A stretch of 64,000 nucleotides of DNA, taken from assembly GCA_900491605.1 (NCBI GenBank), contig UESW01004420.1, positions 255,796 to 319,795 of the forward strand, written 5' to 3'. How positions within the stretch are numbered: position 1 is the stretch's first letter; every line of letters starts with the position of its first letter. The position numbers and the translations under genes were made by a program. This stretch comes from Calamus simplicifolius (Eukaryota > Streptophyta > Magnoliopsida > Arecales > Arecaceae). The notes beneath the pieces were generated by a model. That model was not told where the DNA came from and did not search any database. It was given only the letters and a program-made list of their open reading frames with translations. Below are positions 33,311 to 44,440 of this stretch, piece after piece.

Positions 33311-33965
33311 ACAGGTTGGAGAGTTACTTAAGAAAGGGTTTATTAGGAAGAGTTTGAGTCCTTGTGCTGTTTCAGCCCTATTAACCCTTAAGAAAGATAG
33401 TACATGGAGGAATTGCGTAGACAATCGAGCTATCAATAAGATCATCATCAAATATAGATTCCTTATACTCTGCCTAGATGACATGTTAGACATGATGGCC
33501 AATGCAACCATATTCTCAAAGATTGATCTTAAGAGTGGTTATCATCAGGTTAGAATTAGACCCGGAGATGAGTGGAAGACCGCGTTTAAAACTAAGGATG
33601 GCCTATATGAGTGGGTAGTGAAGCCTTTTCGCTTGTCCAATGCACCGAGTACATTTATGAGGATCATAACCCAAGTTCTTAGAATGTTCATTGGAAAATT
33701 TATTGTAGTCTATTTTGATAATATCCTGATTTACAGTAAGACCAAGAAAGACTATTTAGACTACCTTAGGCAAGTATGTCACACCCTTAGAAATGATAAT
33801 TTCTATGCTAATCTCAAAAAGTATGATTTCTTGACCCATAGAGTTGTCTTCTTAGGACTTGTTGTGACCCCTAAAGGAGTGTTGGCTGACCCAGAGAAGA
33901 TCAAGTCCATAGTAGAGTGGCTATGCCTACTAGTGTCCATGAAGTTCGTAGTTTCCACGGCCTAG
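33310..33965 (+). pseudogene. Reverse transcriptase of Gypsy F
   Basis: RT fingers and palm: SPCAVSALLTLKKD, WRNCVDNRAINKI, IFSKIDLKSGYHQVRI, EWKTAFKTKDGLYEW, NAPSTFMRIITQVLR, then the catalytic box VVYFDNILIYSK. The second aspartate of the YxDD motif is asparagine, again a single G-to-A change, which would abolish catalysis. The frame is otherwise open for 203 codons and then is lost near 33940. Confidence 0.9.
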
Positions 33966-34490
33966 CTACCTTCTATAAGAGATTCATTAGGGGGTTCAGT
34001 ACATAGTCACCCATTACCGATTGTATTAGGAAGAAAGATTTTGAATGGATCAAAGCCGCCAATAGAGCCTTCCTAGAACTTAAGAACAAAATGACCCAGG
34101 CACCCATTTTAAAATTACCCGATTTTTCCAAAGTATTTGAGGTTGCCTGTGATGCCTCAGGTGTAGGGATAGGAGGAGTCCTAAGCTAAGAGAACCATCC
34201 AATAGCATTCTTCAGCGAGAAGCTCAATGATGGTAAGCTTAGGTATTCTACCTATGATAAAGAATTTTATGCGGTAGTGCAAGCTTTGAAGTATTGGAGA
34301 TACTACTTGCTATTGCAGGAATTTGTATTGTTTTCTGACCACGAGACCCTTAGGTTCCTAAATTCTCAAAAGAAGCTTAACCCTAGGCATGCGAAATAGG
34401 TAGAATACATCTAGGCCTACACTTTTATTGAAGCATAGAGCCGAAACCAAGAATAAGGTGGCAGATGCCCTTAGTCATCATCCCTACTCC
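33966..34490 (+). pseudogene. RNase H of Gypsy F
   Basis: The thumb/connection starts with HEVRSFHGLATFYKRFI-like sequence. RNase H follows with FEVACDASGVGIGGVLS, then NHPIAFFSEKLNDGKLRYS, YDKEFYAVVQALKYWRYY and FVLFSDHETLRFLNSQKK. Stops at 34186, 34397 and 34412 all look like CAA, TGG or CAG changed by one transition. Confidence 0.85.
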
Positions 34491-34599
34491 TGAATTCTAT
34501 TAGGACTGGGGTTATAGGTTTTGAGCAACTGAAGGAAGAGTATAAGTCATGCCTCGATTTTAAGGACATTCATCAGACTTTGACCTAGGGACCATCTAG

Positions 34600-35640
34600 C
34601 AAGTACAATGAGTATACCCTCTTAGATGGTTATTTGTTTCGGCACCATAGGCTCTGCATCCCTAGAATGTCGTTAAGGAATTCCTAGTTTAGAAGACCCA
34701 TGCGGAAGGACTAGCTGGTCATTTTGGTAAGGATAAGATGATCTTAGCTGGAGAAGACCAGTTCTTTTGGCCTAGTTTAAAAACGGATGTAGCACAAATT
34801 GTAGCCAGGTGTAGAACCTGCACTGTTGCCAAAAACGAAAATAGAACACTACCCTTTACACCCCTTTCCTATACCCAAGTGCCTTGGCAAGATTTGAGTA
34901 TGGATTTTGTGTTAGGATTACCTAGGACCCAAAGAAAACATGATTTGATTTGTATAGTGGTCAATAGGTTCTCCAAGATAGCCCATTTCTTGCCTTATTC
35001 TTAGACCTTCGATGCATTTAGGGTAGCTCAACTGTTCTTTGACGAAATCGTTAGACTCTATGGCTTACCTAAGACCATTGTTTCAGATAGGGATGTCGGT
35101 TCACTAGCTATTTTTGGAAGACCCTCTGGCTTAAGTTAGGGACTAGTTGAACTTTTTTATAGCTTACCATCCCCAAACTGATGGCCAAACAGAAGTAGTG
35201 AACCATAGTCTAGGAAATCTTCTGAGATGCCTTATAGGAGAAAACACCAGGAATTGGGATTTGTTGCTACCTAGAGCTGAATTTGCCTATAACGCTTTGG
35301 TCAATAGGTCCACTAGAAAGAGCCCATTCGAAATTGTCCATGGGTACAAGCCCAACAAGCCACTTGACCTGATTCCATTACCTGTTCACACGAGTCTCAG
35401 AGTCTGCAGCATCATTTGCGCAGTATATTAAGGACTTGCATAAGGAGATTAGCGCAAAGATTAACTTAAGTAATGAAACATATAAACGGTTGGCTAATTC
35501 CCAAAACGAGTCCAAGAGTTTGTAGAAGGAGATTATGTCATGGTTAGGTTAAGGCCTGAGCGATTTCCTCCGCGAACCATTAGAAAGTTATCTCCTGAGT
35601 TAGGCATTAGCTCTACTTTTAATGTTTCAGACTTAGTAGA
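34600..35640 (+). pseudogene. Integrase of Gypsy F
   Basis: Zinc-binding HHCC module near 34690-34830 (HAEGLAGHFGKDKM, then ARCRTCTVAK). Catalytic core: WQDLSMDFVLGLPRTQ with the first Asp, TIVSDRDVGS with the second Asp (35080-35100), and AYHPQTDGQTEVVNHSL with the Glu (35155-35210). Then comes NALVNRSTRKSPFEIVHG and a C-terminal GDYVMVRLRPERFPP-type segment. Stop at 35003 and frameshifts near 35100 and 35420. The three acidic catalytic residues are still recognisable. Confidence 0.88.
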
Positions 35641-35699
35641 GTATAGGGAGCCAACAATGATACCTAACGAGGCTTTCGGACCTAACCCTTCCTTTGAGA

Positions 35700-35937
35700 A
35701 CGAGCCTACCCCTGTGTGTCCACCTACTATTTGGCCTGAGCGGAAGGATAGGATTGAGCGGATTCTGGATAACCAAGCTATCTTGACCCGAAACAGAGGT
35801 TACCAACGATACTTGGTTCGTTGGCAAGGTCGGCCTGAATTTGAAGACTCGTGGATTTCTAGAGAAGATTTACAAAGCTTGGACCTGGACTTGCTAGAGG
35901 AGTTGACAGGATCGAGTTCCTTCTATCCCGGGAGAAT
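35700..35937 (+). pseudogene. C-terminal chromodomain of Gypsy F
   Basis: Reads RIERILDNQAI, GYQRYLVRWQGRPEFEDSW and ISREDLQSLDLDLLEEL, a chromodomain fold with the usual aromatic and W-x-x-W-type positions (YLVRW, DSW). It lies at the end of the polyprotein within an open 152-codon frame that runs into the LTR at 35938. In chromoviruses this domain binds histone marks and directs integration. Confidence 0.88.
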
Positions 35938-37454
35938 TGGTGCAGGAGCAAGAGTGAGAACAAGGTTGCAGGGTTTCATTTGGATCTTTGAATCCTAGAA
36001 GTCCTGTATTTTTCCTAGTTGGTCGAGTCCAGTCTGTTACTAAGTTAGTCAAGTTTGGTTTAGTCCAATGTCCAGGTCATGCATTTTCATTTTATTTGAG
36101 TCCTGTAATAATTCAAGGGAAGTGTATTACTCTTGTTGAGACCCTTCTGAAGATATTCAGAAGAAGCCTAGATTAAGCAGTATTGGACAACCATCCGATT
36201 TTCTCCAACCTTATTCATACCATACCCTTGGAGCCCTGCATGGATTGGATCCGTCTACACCAGGATTGATGACGTGGAATCAATCTTGTCCTCCATATCA
36301 CCCCCAATAATTTTGGCAACCTTGGGCACCCCATGAGGAAGAAATTCGGTGGTCCCCTGCTATACTTTAATGGGAATAAAGATAAATACTCAACCATTCT
36401 GGAAAGGATCTTGCGCCCCATATGGACCTTGTTGACAAAAGGAAAGAAAGAAGGATGTTACCCAAAGCTTCATTCTTTTCTTATGGTCCCTCGCCTTCAC
36501 AATTGGAAACCATATCTTGCTGCTACTATTTTGATTGAACCAGATGAAGGGAAGAAGAATCTTTACTCTACGATGATAATATTCTATCATATTTTGTAAT
36601 CCCTATCATTTAGTATTCTAATTGTTGAACTTACCTTGTAATTGCATGAGAGGTCTATAAAACCCTTCTCTTGAAACGATGAAAAAGGATATGAATGAAA
36701 AAAAAGTTTTAAGAACTTTCATCCAAGTTCTATTTCCATTGCCTTGAGCAATTAATCCTCTGTGAGGGAGTTAGGCATGAGGCCGAAGTGTTCTTGCTAT
36801 CAAACCCTAGTCTAGTCCATCTCATCTACCAAACTCCACCAAACAAACCCTAATCCTCATATCATCATCTCATAACCAATCTCCAACCCCCTTCCCCTAA
36901 GTTCTAGGCATCCATACTTGAAACCCTAGCCGCCGCCCTCTCCCTTGATCCATCTCCAAAGCCGCCGCCCTCTTTCTTGATCCATCTCTAAAGACACCAC
37001 CCCTCTCTTGATTCATCTCCAAAGCTGCCGCCCCTCTCTTCATTCATCTCCAAAGCCAAGGATGCCTTCTTTGCCCCTGAATCGAGATCAAGGAACCTCA
37101 CATGGAAGATAGTTTTCTCATCCAGAAATCCTATCCGCTAGCAAGAGATCTTCTACTAACACTAGGAGCGCATCGTCGTAAGGTAAATCAACATTTCCCT
37201 TACTCTGTGATTCTTATTCTATGAAAGTTCATGAGCATGTCTTCTCTAGAGTTTCTCAATTCTAGACTATCCTGATACGCTTCTTCATTTTTGTAAAAGT
37301 TTTGTTCTTGAACCGTTACTTTCTACATCACATAATCTGCTCTCTTACTCTTTATCTTATTTTCGGATGAATTAGCCACCTTCTAAAATACTTAAAGAAA
37401 TTAATTTTCATCAATTCATTGACTGCATAATCACCCTGCCCTTATGCTGCATCA
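35938..37454 (+). repeat. 3' LTR of Gypsy F
   Basis: Preceded by the purine tract GGGAGAAT. It starts TGGTGCAGGAGC and ends GCTGCATCA at 37454. It has a 30-odd base insertion relative to the 5' LTR near 36730 and a TATA box near 36655. Plus-strand ORFs inside are not genes. Confidence 0.9.
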
Positions 37455-38216
37455 ATGTCCTCCTTCCTTCGGTTCCTCCACTAGAGTTCCACACATGAGG
37501 CCTACCTCGCTGCCTATTATTGCCTATCAAGTCTGGCTGGTTAGGAATGCACTGGCCTTTGAGGCGGAGGCCATCTTGGTCTACCGAATCATTCTAAGAG
37601 CCAGATGCTTGGCATTGGAGTATCTACGTTTTAATACTATCACTCCCCTGACTACCAGAGGTTCCTGGGTCTCCCATGCTACTTCGGCAATGGCCCATAG
37701 GGCGATATCTATCTCCTGGGAGCCCCCATCCCTGGGGTTTGTTAAGGCGAACTTTAATGGCAGCGTCCACGGTACCAACGGTGGTGCAGGGTATGTCATT
37801 CGGTCCGATGATGGAAGACTCGTGACAGGTGATGGGGCCTTCTTTCAGGATTTTTCTATCCCGAAAGCTGAGCTCAGAGCAGCTTGGGCTACCATCAGTA
37901 GAGCGATTGAGAGCTACGGGCCCATAGGCTCCTCATTGAAGGAGACTTTTCTACGATCATTGAATGGATTTAGGATAGGGTGGATTGCGACCATGTACAC
38001 CCGCTGATATTGGGTAGCTCTTGCATGACCCGATAGTTATCATAGCCCATCATGTATATGGAAGGCAATATATGCGGTTGACTAGATTGCCTCTTATGTA
38101 GCTCAATACTTTAGTGATTAGAGTTGGCATATGAGAGATAAGAATTTCATCTTTCCTCGTGATCTTTTGGATTGTTCATTAAAAAAATAAAAATAAAAAA
38201 AAATAAAAATAAAAAT
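37455..38216 (+). pseudogene. LINE 3' end: RNase H domain and A-rich tail
   Basis: Continuation of the LINE split by Gypsy F. The frame from 37444 reads IAYQVWLVRNALAFEAEAI, then an RNase H (RVT_3) domain with WEPPSLGFVKANFNGSV, GGAGYVIRSDDGRLV and SIPKAELRAAWATI. The first catalytic residue, normally Asp in NFDGS, is Asn here (NFNGS). The frame ends at 38007. The 3' tail at about 38176-38216 is (AAAAT)n, the usual LINE terminus. Host gene sequence begins within a few hundred bases. Confidence 0.87.
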
Positions 38217-38609
38217 AATCAGCCATCCTTATGGCAGTCGTTGCATTAGCCCCATAGCTTTAACGCATATGAGCCCTAGAAAGGTAGGGCAACTCCGTTG
38301 CAGCGTCCCGCTGTTGCTACTCTTCGCTCTCGCTGACCTTGGCCTTCCTCACGCCGCCAAGAAGGCCCTCGATTGCACGGAATCAAGGCTCCTACTTGCC
38401 GTTATCTCCCTTTCTCTCGAACTGTTTTTAGGTTTTCGCCCCCTTCTCTATGCCTTCGCTTGCTCGAGTTTTCCTTCTTGAATTTCGATGTGCTAAGATC
38501 TAATTTCCTGTTCTTTTGGTATCAAGTTTAGTTTTTATGTCGCTATGACATCGGACATTCGTTTCATTGATCAGGGCTTATCTCGAATAGTTTTCTTCCG
38601 GAACCTGCG
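38217..38609 (+). promoter_or_regulatory. Likely promoter and 5' untranslated region of the 62-residue gene
   Basis: Moderately GC-rich DNA with CTTCCTC/CTCTCGCT leader-type words from about 38290 to 38480. A plausible 5'UTR intron runs from the donor GTATCAAG at 38518 to the acceptor CTCGAATAG at 38590, just before the ATG at 38610. The LINE tail ends at 38216, so upstream control sequence has been displaced or replaced by LINE DNA. The 70-codon ORF at 38269-38481 has no visible homology and I treat it as leader. Confidence 0.4.
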
Positions 38610-38903
38610 ATGTTGGGGTCCAGGGGAGTTGTGGGGGATAAATGGTCGCAGAGGATCCTTTGGGTCTGCGCGATTGGAAGTGCCATGAGTATGTCGTTTG
38701 TTCTTGGGATCCTTCTTTTGATTAATGAAGTGGGATCGAGTAAAAATTCCTGCTTTACATTCTTATAATACGATTTATTCGTTGCTGGTATAGGCCTCTA
38801 CATGGTGGCTGTAGAGAGGCAGGCGCAGAATCGGGAGCGGATGATGGCTGAGGGCTTGAAGGGTATTGATGGATCGTCCAGCCAATCTGGAGAGAATGTT
38901 TAA
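38610..38903 (+). CDS. Small single-pass membrane protein, 62 residues, two exons (conserved, function unknown)
   Basis: Exon 1 is 38610-38688 (donor GTATGT) and exon 2 is 38794-38903 (acceptor GGTATAG, stop TAA). The split codon at the junction gives serine and the joined frame is 62 codons with no defect. The protein starts MLGSRGVVGDKWSQRILW. It has one hydrophobic segment at about residues 16-33 (ILWVCAIGSAMSLYMVAV), then a charged helix ERQAQNRERMMAEGLKG and a Ser/Gly tail ending SGENV. From memory I associate this pattern (DKWS, hydrophobic segment, MVAVERQ.QNR) with small uncharacterised plant proteins; no function is known to me. The intact frame, clean splice sites and lack of transposon likeness make it the only convincing host gene. 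It is too short and split for an ORF search. Confidence 0.75.
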
Positions 38904-40867
38904 ACTGGACAGGTGAATGCTCGAGAAGTTTTCTCGCTTTCTTGGAACGAAAATGATGATAACCCAATAATAAAAGAAAAGGGGAATATCAGTAGCTTTG
39001 GCCAAAAAATTGTCTGATGATGTTTTTGGTGATCGTTATGTAGAGGTTTGTTGTTAGAAATATGAAACCACGTTGAAAAATTTAACGACTCGTTAATATT
39101 CACATTATTTGCATGTAATTTTGTTTCTTAAAAATGTAATACTAGATGGTTTCCTTTTTTGGCTTTGGTTTAGAAGTTTTGCATGGCAGACTTTGGGATT
39201 TTTTGGAGTGAGCTACCTAGAAAAGGATAATATATGTGTGGGATATTCACCTCCCATAGGGCTTGGTAATCATCAGGAGCGCTTTTAAGATCCTGGTGAA
39301 GTCAGGAGAGGGTTTTGAGGGAACTGCAGCTAACTGATCCTCAAACATGTCCTGTCAATTCTTCTGATTTATTATCCATCTTCAAGTTACTTGCTTGACA
39401 TTCCTATGCAAGGAGAAAAGGTGGAGGTTATTTGTTGTACCTATGCAAGTGAGCTAGTTTGTATGTAGTAGAAAGTGAAATGAAATGCATCTAGCTCTAA
39501 ATGATGTTAGGGAGATAAACATGGCTATGCCAAGGAAATGACATTGAAGTTCAGAAAACTCTGGGAAAGAGGGTGCATTCAGAGAGAATGATTATGTGTA
39601 GATTAATACAGGGTGGTTATGTTGGAATATAAACTCCACTAAAGTGATCTCATATCCATGGAAAAATTGAGCCTTAACGGGTTGGTGTTAGTCTTTTAAC
39701 AGGTAAGAGTAAGAGGATGGAGTTGGAGGGGTCGTTTAGTAAGCATCCCTGAGGTTTGGTCTTCTCCAAAAAGGAATTTGAAAGAAGGTGAATATAGAGA
39801 TATTTTGCATCTGTTTGTTATTTCTCAGGAATTCCTCATGTTACTCCAAGTGGGAGACATGGATATTGAGATAGGAATGAAAGGAAATAGTGATTTATGT
39901 ATTTTATACTCCCTTGCAATTTTAATATTAAATTACAGGGCTAATCTATATTATTTATTTTATATTCCTTTGCAATTTTAATATTAAATTATAGGGCTAA
40001 TCTATCATTATTGGGGGGCAGGAGTATTCTCTAAAAGTCATACTTTAGGTCTTGGTTGGTTTAGGAAAGATTGATTTTAAGTCATTATGGTCATGTTTTG
40101 AAGTGATTTGAACCAATTTATATGCAGGATTGGAATTGGAGATTTGCTCTTCTGGAAAGTTTTCGGTTATCTTTTATCATAAGTACTAAAGGTAGGTTAA
40201 TATGGAGCTTAGGTTGTTTTGACGTCCTATTTGGAGTCAAATTTTATGAGTTGGACTGTGAGTCTTATTATAAATAAATTGGGAGTCCTTTTAGGATTAG
40301 ATGGCATTGTTTTTGGAGTTGTTCGAGGTTCTATAACTAAGGGTCCATGCATGACAGATTATGTATTATTCATGCTTTGTGTTGAATGAGTTTAGCTCCT
40401 TTCTAGTGGTTTTCCTCAATCAGTGCATTTCTTCTCTCACTACTTATTTTCCTCTATTCCATCTTCTCACCTTCTTTTCTACCTCTAATTGCCTTTATAT
40501 CTGTTTATATTAGGGAACTTTCAGTTCAATCCAAAGTTAAATATTTTTAGCAGAGTTTAAATTTGTTTTCAGCTCTATTGCAATGGGGTTGCATCATAAG
40601 ATTATCATGAAATCATATCGATCCTTTAGGCAAGGATTAAAGATCTGAAGTATCTTAATGCTGGTGGTGTGTCAGTGTGGCATTAGCAGATTATGTACCA
40701 TATCATGCCATGCTATTCTATTCCAGCACTTGGCACATTGAGGATGTGCGAGCATGGTGGCATGCCAAGTATTGGCACAACCAATAATATGCTGATGCCA
40801 CGTGCCGATAAGACATTGATACAATATGTATCATATTATGTAGAGGCATGATGGCTACCATTTAAGT
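38904..40867. other. Non-coding, probable 3' flank of the small gene
   Basis: AT-rich, no supportable ORF or exon. 39918-40005 contains a near duplication of a 46-base stretch (gcaattttaatattaaatta). 40640-40860 has palindromic GGCATGCC/CATATCATGCC-like words of the kind found in dispersed plant repeats. Confidence 0.45.
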
Positions 40868-41487
40868 AACAATATTGGAGTCGTTTTTTAGACCAGTGTC
40901 TTTTGGCACCGATTTTAGAAGAAGAGGATGGGAAACAAAGTTTTTATAAAAATGATGTTAAAGTGAAAAACTCCATTTCAAATGGCGTTTTTCACTTCCA
41001 CCTTGTTCTTTTCTGCTTCGTCCCGTCAGCAGAAAGCTTTCGCTGGCATGACGGAGGTGTGAGTGTAAATCGCTATTTGGAGTGGCAATTTCACCGCACA
41101 GAAATTGCCACTTGAAGTGGCGATTTTATGAAGTAGAAATCACCATTTCAAGTGGTGATTTCTCTCGGTTTTCCATCGTACTCTCAGGAGCCTGACATTG
41201 CTTCTGGTTTTAAACTCCAGCCCCCTACTCCTAGGAGGCCGATGTCAGCGAAGGGGGGTCGCTGGTGAAGACGAGAGAGAAAGAGAGAGAGAGGCGGTGG
41301 TGCCGTTGACGTCAGCGAAGAGGGAAGAAGTGGCCAATGGCGGCGCGATGATGGCGACGAAGGAGGCGATCGGACATGGGAACAGAGGAAGGAAGCGAGG
41401 GAGGGAGGGACGCGTACAGTGGAGGAAAAGGAAAAAAAAAGGGATGGAGGGTGGAAGACTCTGGAAAGTGGTCGAGGTTTCTGCAAC
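40868..41487 (+). repeat. Left inverted arm of the long-inverted-repeat element
   Basis: About 620 bp. It contains two internal palindromes, AATTGCCACTTGAAGTGGCG near 41103 and AATCACCATTTCAAGTGGTG near 41139, and a GA-rich stretch near 41270-41300. Confidence 0.75.
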
Positions 41488-42869
41488 TTCTTAAGAACTG
41501 AAAGGTCTAGCATGCCATATATAAAGACACTACTGCCTTACAAAAATTATAAAAGCAAAGAACTAATATGTCTTTTTACATTAAAAAATTCAACCAGCAA
41601 ACCCACAAAACCAAACCAGTCATCCTTAAAATAATCAAAATGTATCTTTACGAAAGTAACCCAACGTCGCATGATCTGTATCTGCTTTAACATTGCAACA
41701 TGCAAGCTGACATTATCTATAGCAAAGTATATAAAAAAGAGAAATTTTTTATTATATGTAGTTGTAATTTCTGTATATTAACCCATTATTGAGTAAGAAA
41801 AGAAATTTAAATGTACAGAATACATAGACCAATAATGAAAAGTAGTTCAGCATGGGGGGAGTGAGCATGAAGGTATAAGTCCGAGGTATAAGATATAAAA
41901 CTTACTACTCATAGTTTGTCTTCTTTTTGTTAAGTATCAGACATGGCTCTCCTTGGACCATAACAAGTCTGTACGTATAGCATAAAATAAAATCTTCTTA
42001 ATTTTCTTGATAAAGATTGCCAATGATACAACAAATAATGTGCATCATTTTAGAAGAACAAATGAGAATCTCATGCTCATCATGGCATCAACCTCCCAGA
42101 AATGTTTTCTAGAACTTTCAAAATCAGATTCATCGTTACCGAGCATTCTTGCCTTAGTTTTCCCTGCAGCATTGAAAACTCCTATCCCAGCACTACGATA
42201 ACATTAGACATAAAATAATTTAGTATCATGGAGTCCAATTGATGAAATTCAAAATATGTGACCAAGTGTTTAATTCAATACCAAGGACATAAGCTATATT
42301 GGCCTAGACACAAGTGAATAAACAAGCGACTAAAACAACAACAATTGACAAGAAAGCAATGAGTTGTAAAGAGCTTAAGGAGTTTTAGTAATGAGGAAGT
42401 TCTATGATTTCTTTTTAATGACAACCTTAAGGTTAATGTTCAGCTGAAGGATGTCTGGTAATATATGAGCATATGCTATTTACTGGACATAAGAATGCCC
42501 ACTAATGTTAATCCCATAGAAGGGTAGTATGCTAGGGTACTGAATTATGGTTCATTGCCAAGGTAGGATGCACTGTTGGTTGTACAACTTCAACCATATA
42601 AAGAATATCAGTGTAGACCATATTAGGGTTTTGAATTTGGTAGATGGTTCTTGGACATGTCTAGTATACAAAAGGTTTTCATCTTGGATCAAAACTGATG
42701 CTGAACTAGGTAACTAGACCTAATTTCAGATTGATAGCATAAAATCTCTTTCTCTTTGTGCGTCTATGTGTGCATGTTCTCTTTGTATGAGAGGTTCATG
42801 CATCTTGGGATTGATTAGTTTGCTAGTGATGTAGCTGGTAAAGCTACATGTAAGTTAACGTCCGAAACT

Positions 42870-43125
42870 AACTGATGGCAGAGGTCAAAAGGGCGCTAAC
42901 AACCGCCGGCTCGACCCCGGCCGGCCTCGGCCTTCCATGGCGGCTTCAGCCTCCGGACTTGGCCCCGACTTTCAAGGTGGCCTCAATCTCCGGACTCGGC
43001 TCTGGCCTTCCAAGGCGGCCTCAGCCCCGACTTCCAAGGCGGCTTCAGTCTTCGGATCGGTCTCGGCCTTCTAAGGCGGCCTCAGTTTTCGGACTCGGTC
43101 TCGGCCTTCTAAGCGGCCTCCGCCT
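42870..43125. repeat. GC-rich motif repeats in the filler of the inverted-repeat element
   Basis: Seven or eight copies of ccggactcggcctcggcctt / ccaaggcggcctcag-type units of about 33 bp. The 88-codon plus ORF is a translation of the repeat. The style is like the LTR arrays of the Tat-like elements, so this may be a fragment of such an LTR; not proven. Confidence 0.65.
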
Positions 43126-43951
43126 TTATAATAAGTTTTGAAATTAGGAATCATCTTTTTTGAAAAAGATACTCTTTTGTTAATTCACATTAAAAGCTCC
43201 AACCAAATAAAAGGAGATGGTTGTATTTCTCGGAAAGATAGAATAGACCTAAATCTAACCCACCTCTATGACTATTTGTACATTTATTAATCAATAAATT
43301 TAATCTAAAATGTTGGAAGGTCATTATCATGAACAATTCTTGAAGATTAAATTAATTATTAATGATACAAAATTGATGAGGATATGTTTAAAAAGATTAA
43401 ACACTAATTCATTAACATAATTATAACATTATGGACCACTTATTTTCATGAAGGTTTAATCTTAAGTTAATATATAGTTAACTAACTTTCAATGCCTATA
43501 AATACATGACCAAGAACAAAAGTAGGATTTTGTTTCTTTTCCTCTATCTTTTCCTTTTTTTTTTCTTTTAGCCTATAAATTTCTTCCCAAGCAAATTTCT
43601 TTTAGCCTATAAATTTCTTCCCAAGCAAATTTTTATTTTGATGCGTTGCTCTAGGGATCAGCTTCAAGAATTATAAATTGCTAAATTAATTATGTAAACT
43701 ATAAGCTTTTCATGCGCACTAACATTGGCCGAAGCGTTTGCCTTCTCACATGGGACTGATGAACTTCTTTTTTTTTTTGTTGAGCTACATTCTCCTCTTT
43801 CCTCGTTCCTCATTCTTTTTCTTTATCTTTTAGTAGCGCGCGTGTTCTCGTTAGTAGTCCGAATGCCTCTGACTTCTTATTAATAAAATAAAATATTGAA
43901 TTATACACTTGTCTTATTTTTTTGATACCCTGTTTTTTAAAAAAAAAATCC

Positions 43952-44440
43952 AGAAACCCTGACTACTTTCTAGAGTCTTCCACCCTCCATCCTTTTTTTT
44001 CCTCCGCTATCCACGTCCTTTCTTCCCTCGCATTCTTCCTCCATTCCCATCTCGACCGCCTCCTTCGTCGTCGTCACCGCGCCGCCGTTGGCCACTTCTT
44101 TCCTCTTCACTGACATCGACCATGCCACCACCACCTCTCTCTCTCTCTCTCTCATCTTCACCAGTGACCCTCCTTCACTGACGTTGGCCTCCTGGGAGCA
44201 AGGGGGCTGGGGTTTCAGGCTCCTGGGAGGATGGTGGAAAACCGAGAGAAATCTCCGTGCATTGAAATCGCCACTTCAAGTAGCGACTTTCACTTAACCT
44301 TGGCTAGATGGAAGTAGAAAACACTATTTGAAATAACGTTTTTTACTTTAACATCATTTTTATAAAAACTTTATTTTTCACTCTTTTCTTCTAAAATTGG
44401 TGCCAAAAGATACCGGTTTAAAAAACGACTAAACATTGTT
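43952..44440 (-). repeat. Right inverted arm of the long-inverted-repeat element
   Basis: About 490 bp, the inverse of 40868-41487 with a deletion of about 130 bases in its middle. It contains a CT-rich run near 44130-44155. Confidence 0.75.

Larger units (their letters stand above)
29069..37454 (+). mobile_element. Chromodomain Gypsy retrotransposon F, 8.4 kb
   Basis: Complete in outline: LTR 29069-30551, initiator tRNA-Met primer site 30556-30567, gag, protease, RT, RNase H, integrase, chromodomain, LTR 35938-37454. Flanking pentamers are atgta (29064-29068) and atgtc (37455-37459), a target duplication with one mismatch. It split a LINE. All coding parts carry stops or frameshifts, and the LTRs differ at roughly one base in fifteen by eye plus indels, so the insertion is old. 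Chromodomain elements (chromoviruses) tend to target heterochromatin through that domain. The exact clade is not determined. Confidence 0.93.
40868..44440. mobile_element. Long-inverted-repeat element (Mutator-like or foldback), about 3.6 kb
   Basis: The left arm 40868-41487 and right arm 43952-44440 are inverted copies of each other. Shared words include GTCGTTTTTTA near the outer edges, TTTTATAAAAATGATGTTAA and, inside, GAAGTGGCCAA. The left arm carries about 130 extra bases. No transposase is encoded between the arms. Long terminal inverted repeats with unrelated filler suit a non-autonomous Mutator-like element or a foldback element. The outer edge is uncertain by about 12 bases and no clear 9-bp duplication was found. 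ORFs in the arms are shadows. Confidence 0.65.

Noticed and set aside
38269..38481. 70-codon ORF with a signal-peptide-like start
   Set aside because: Sits in the probable 5' leader of the 62-residue gene; Leu/Ser-rich composition reflects CT-rich leader DNA, and no homology is apparent.
40870..44439. 9-bp target duplication (caatattgg / aaacattgt) for the inverted-repeat element
   Set aside because: Only six of nine positions agree, and similarity between the arms seems to extend into these bases, so they are more likely part of the arms.
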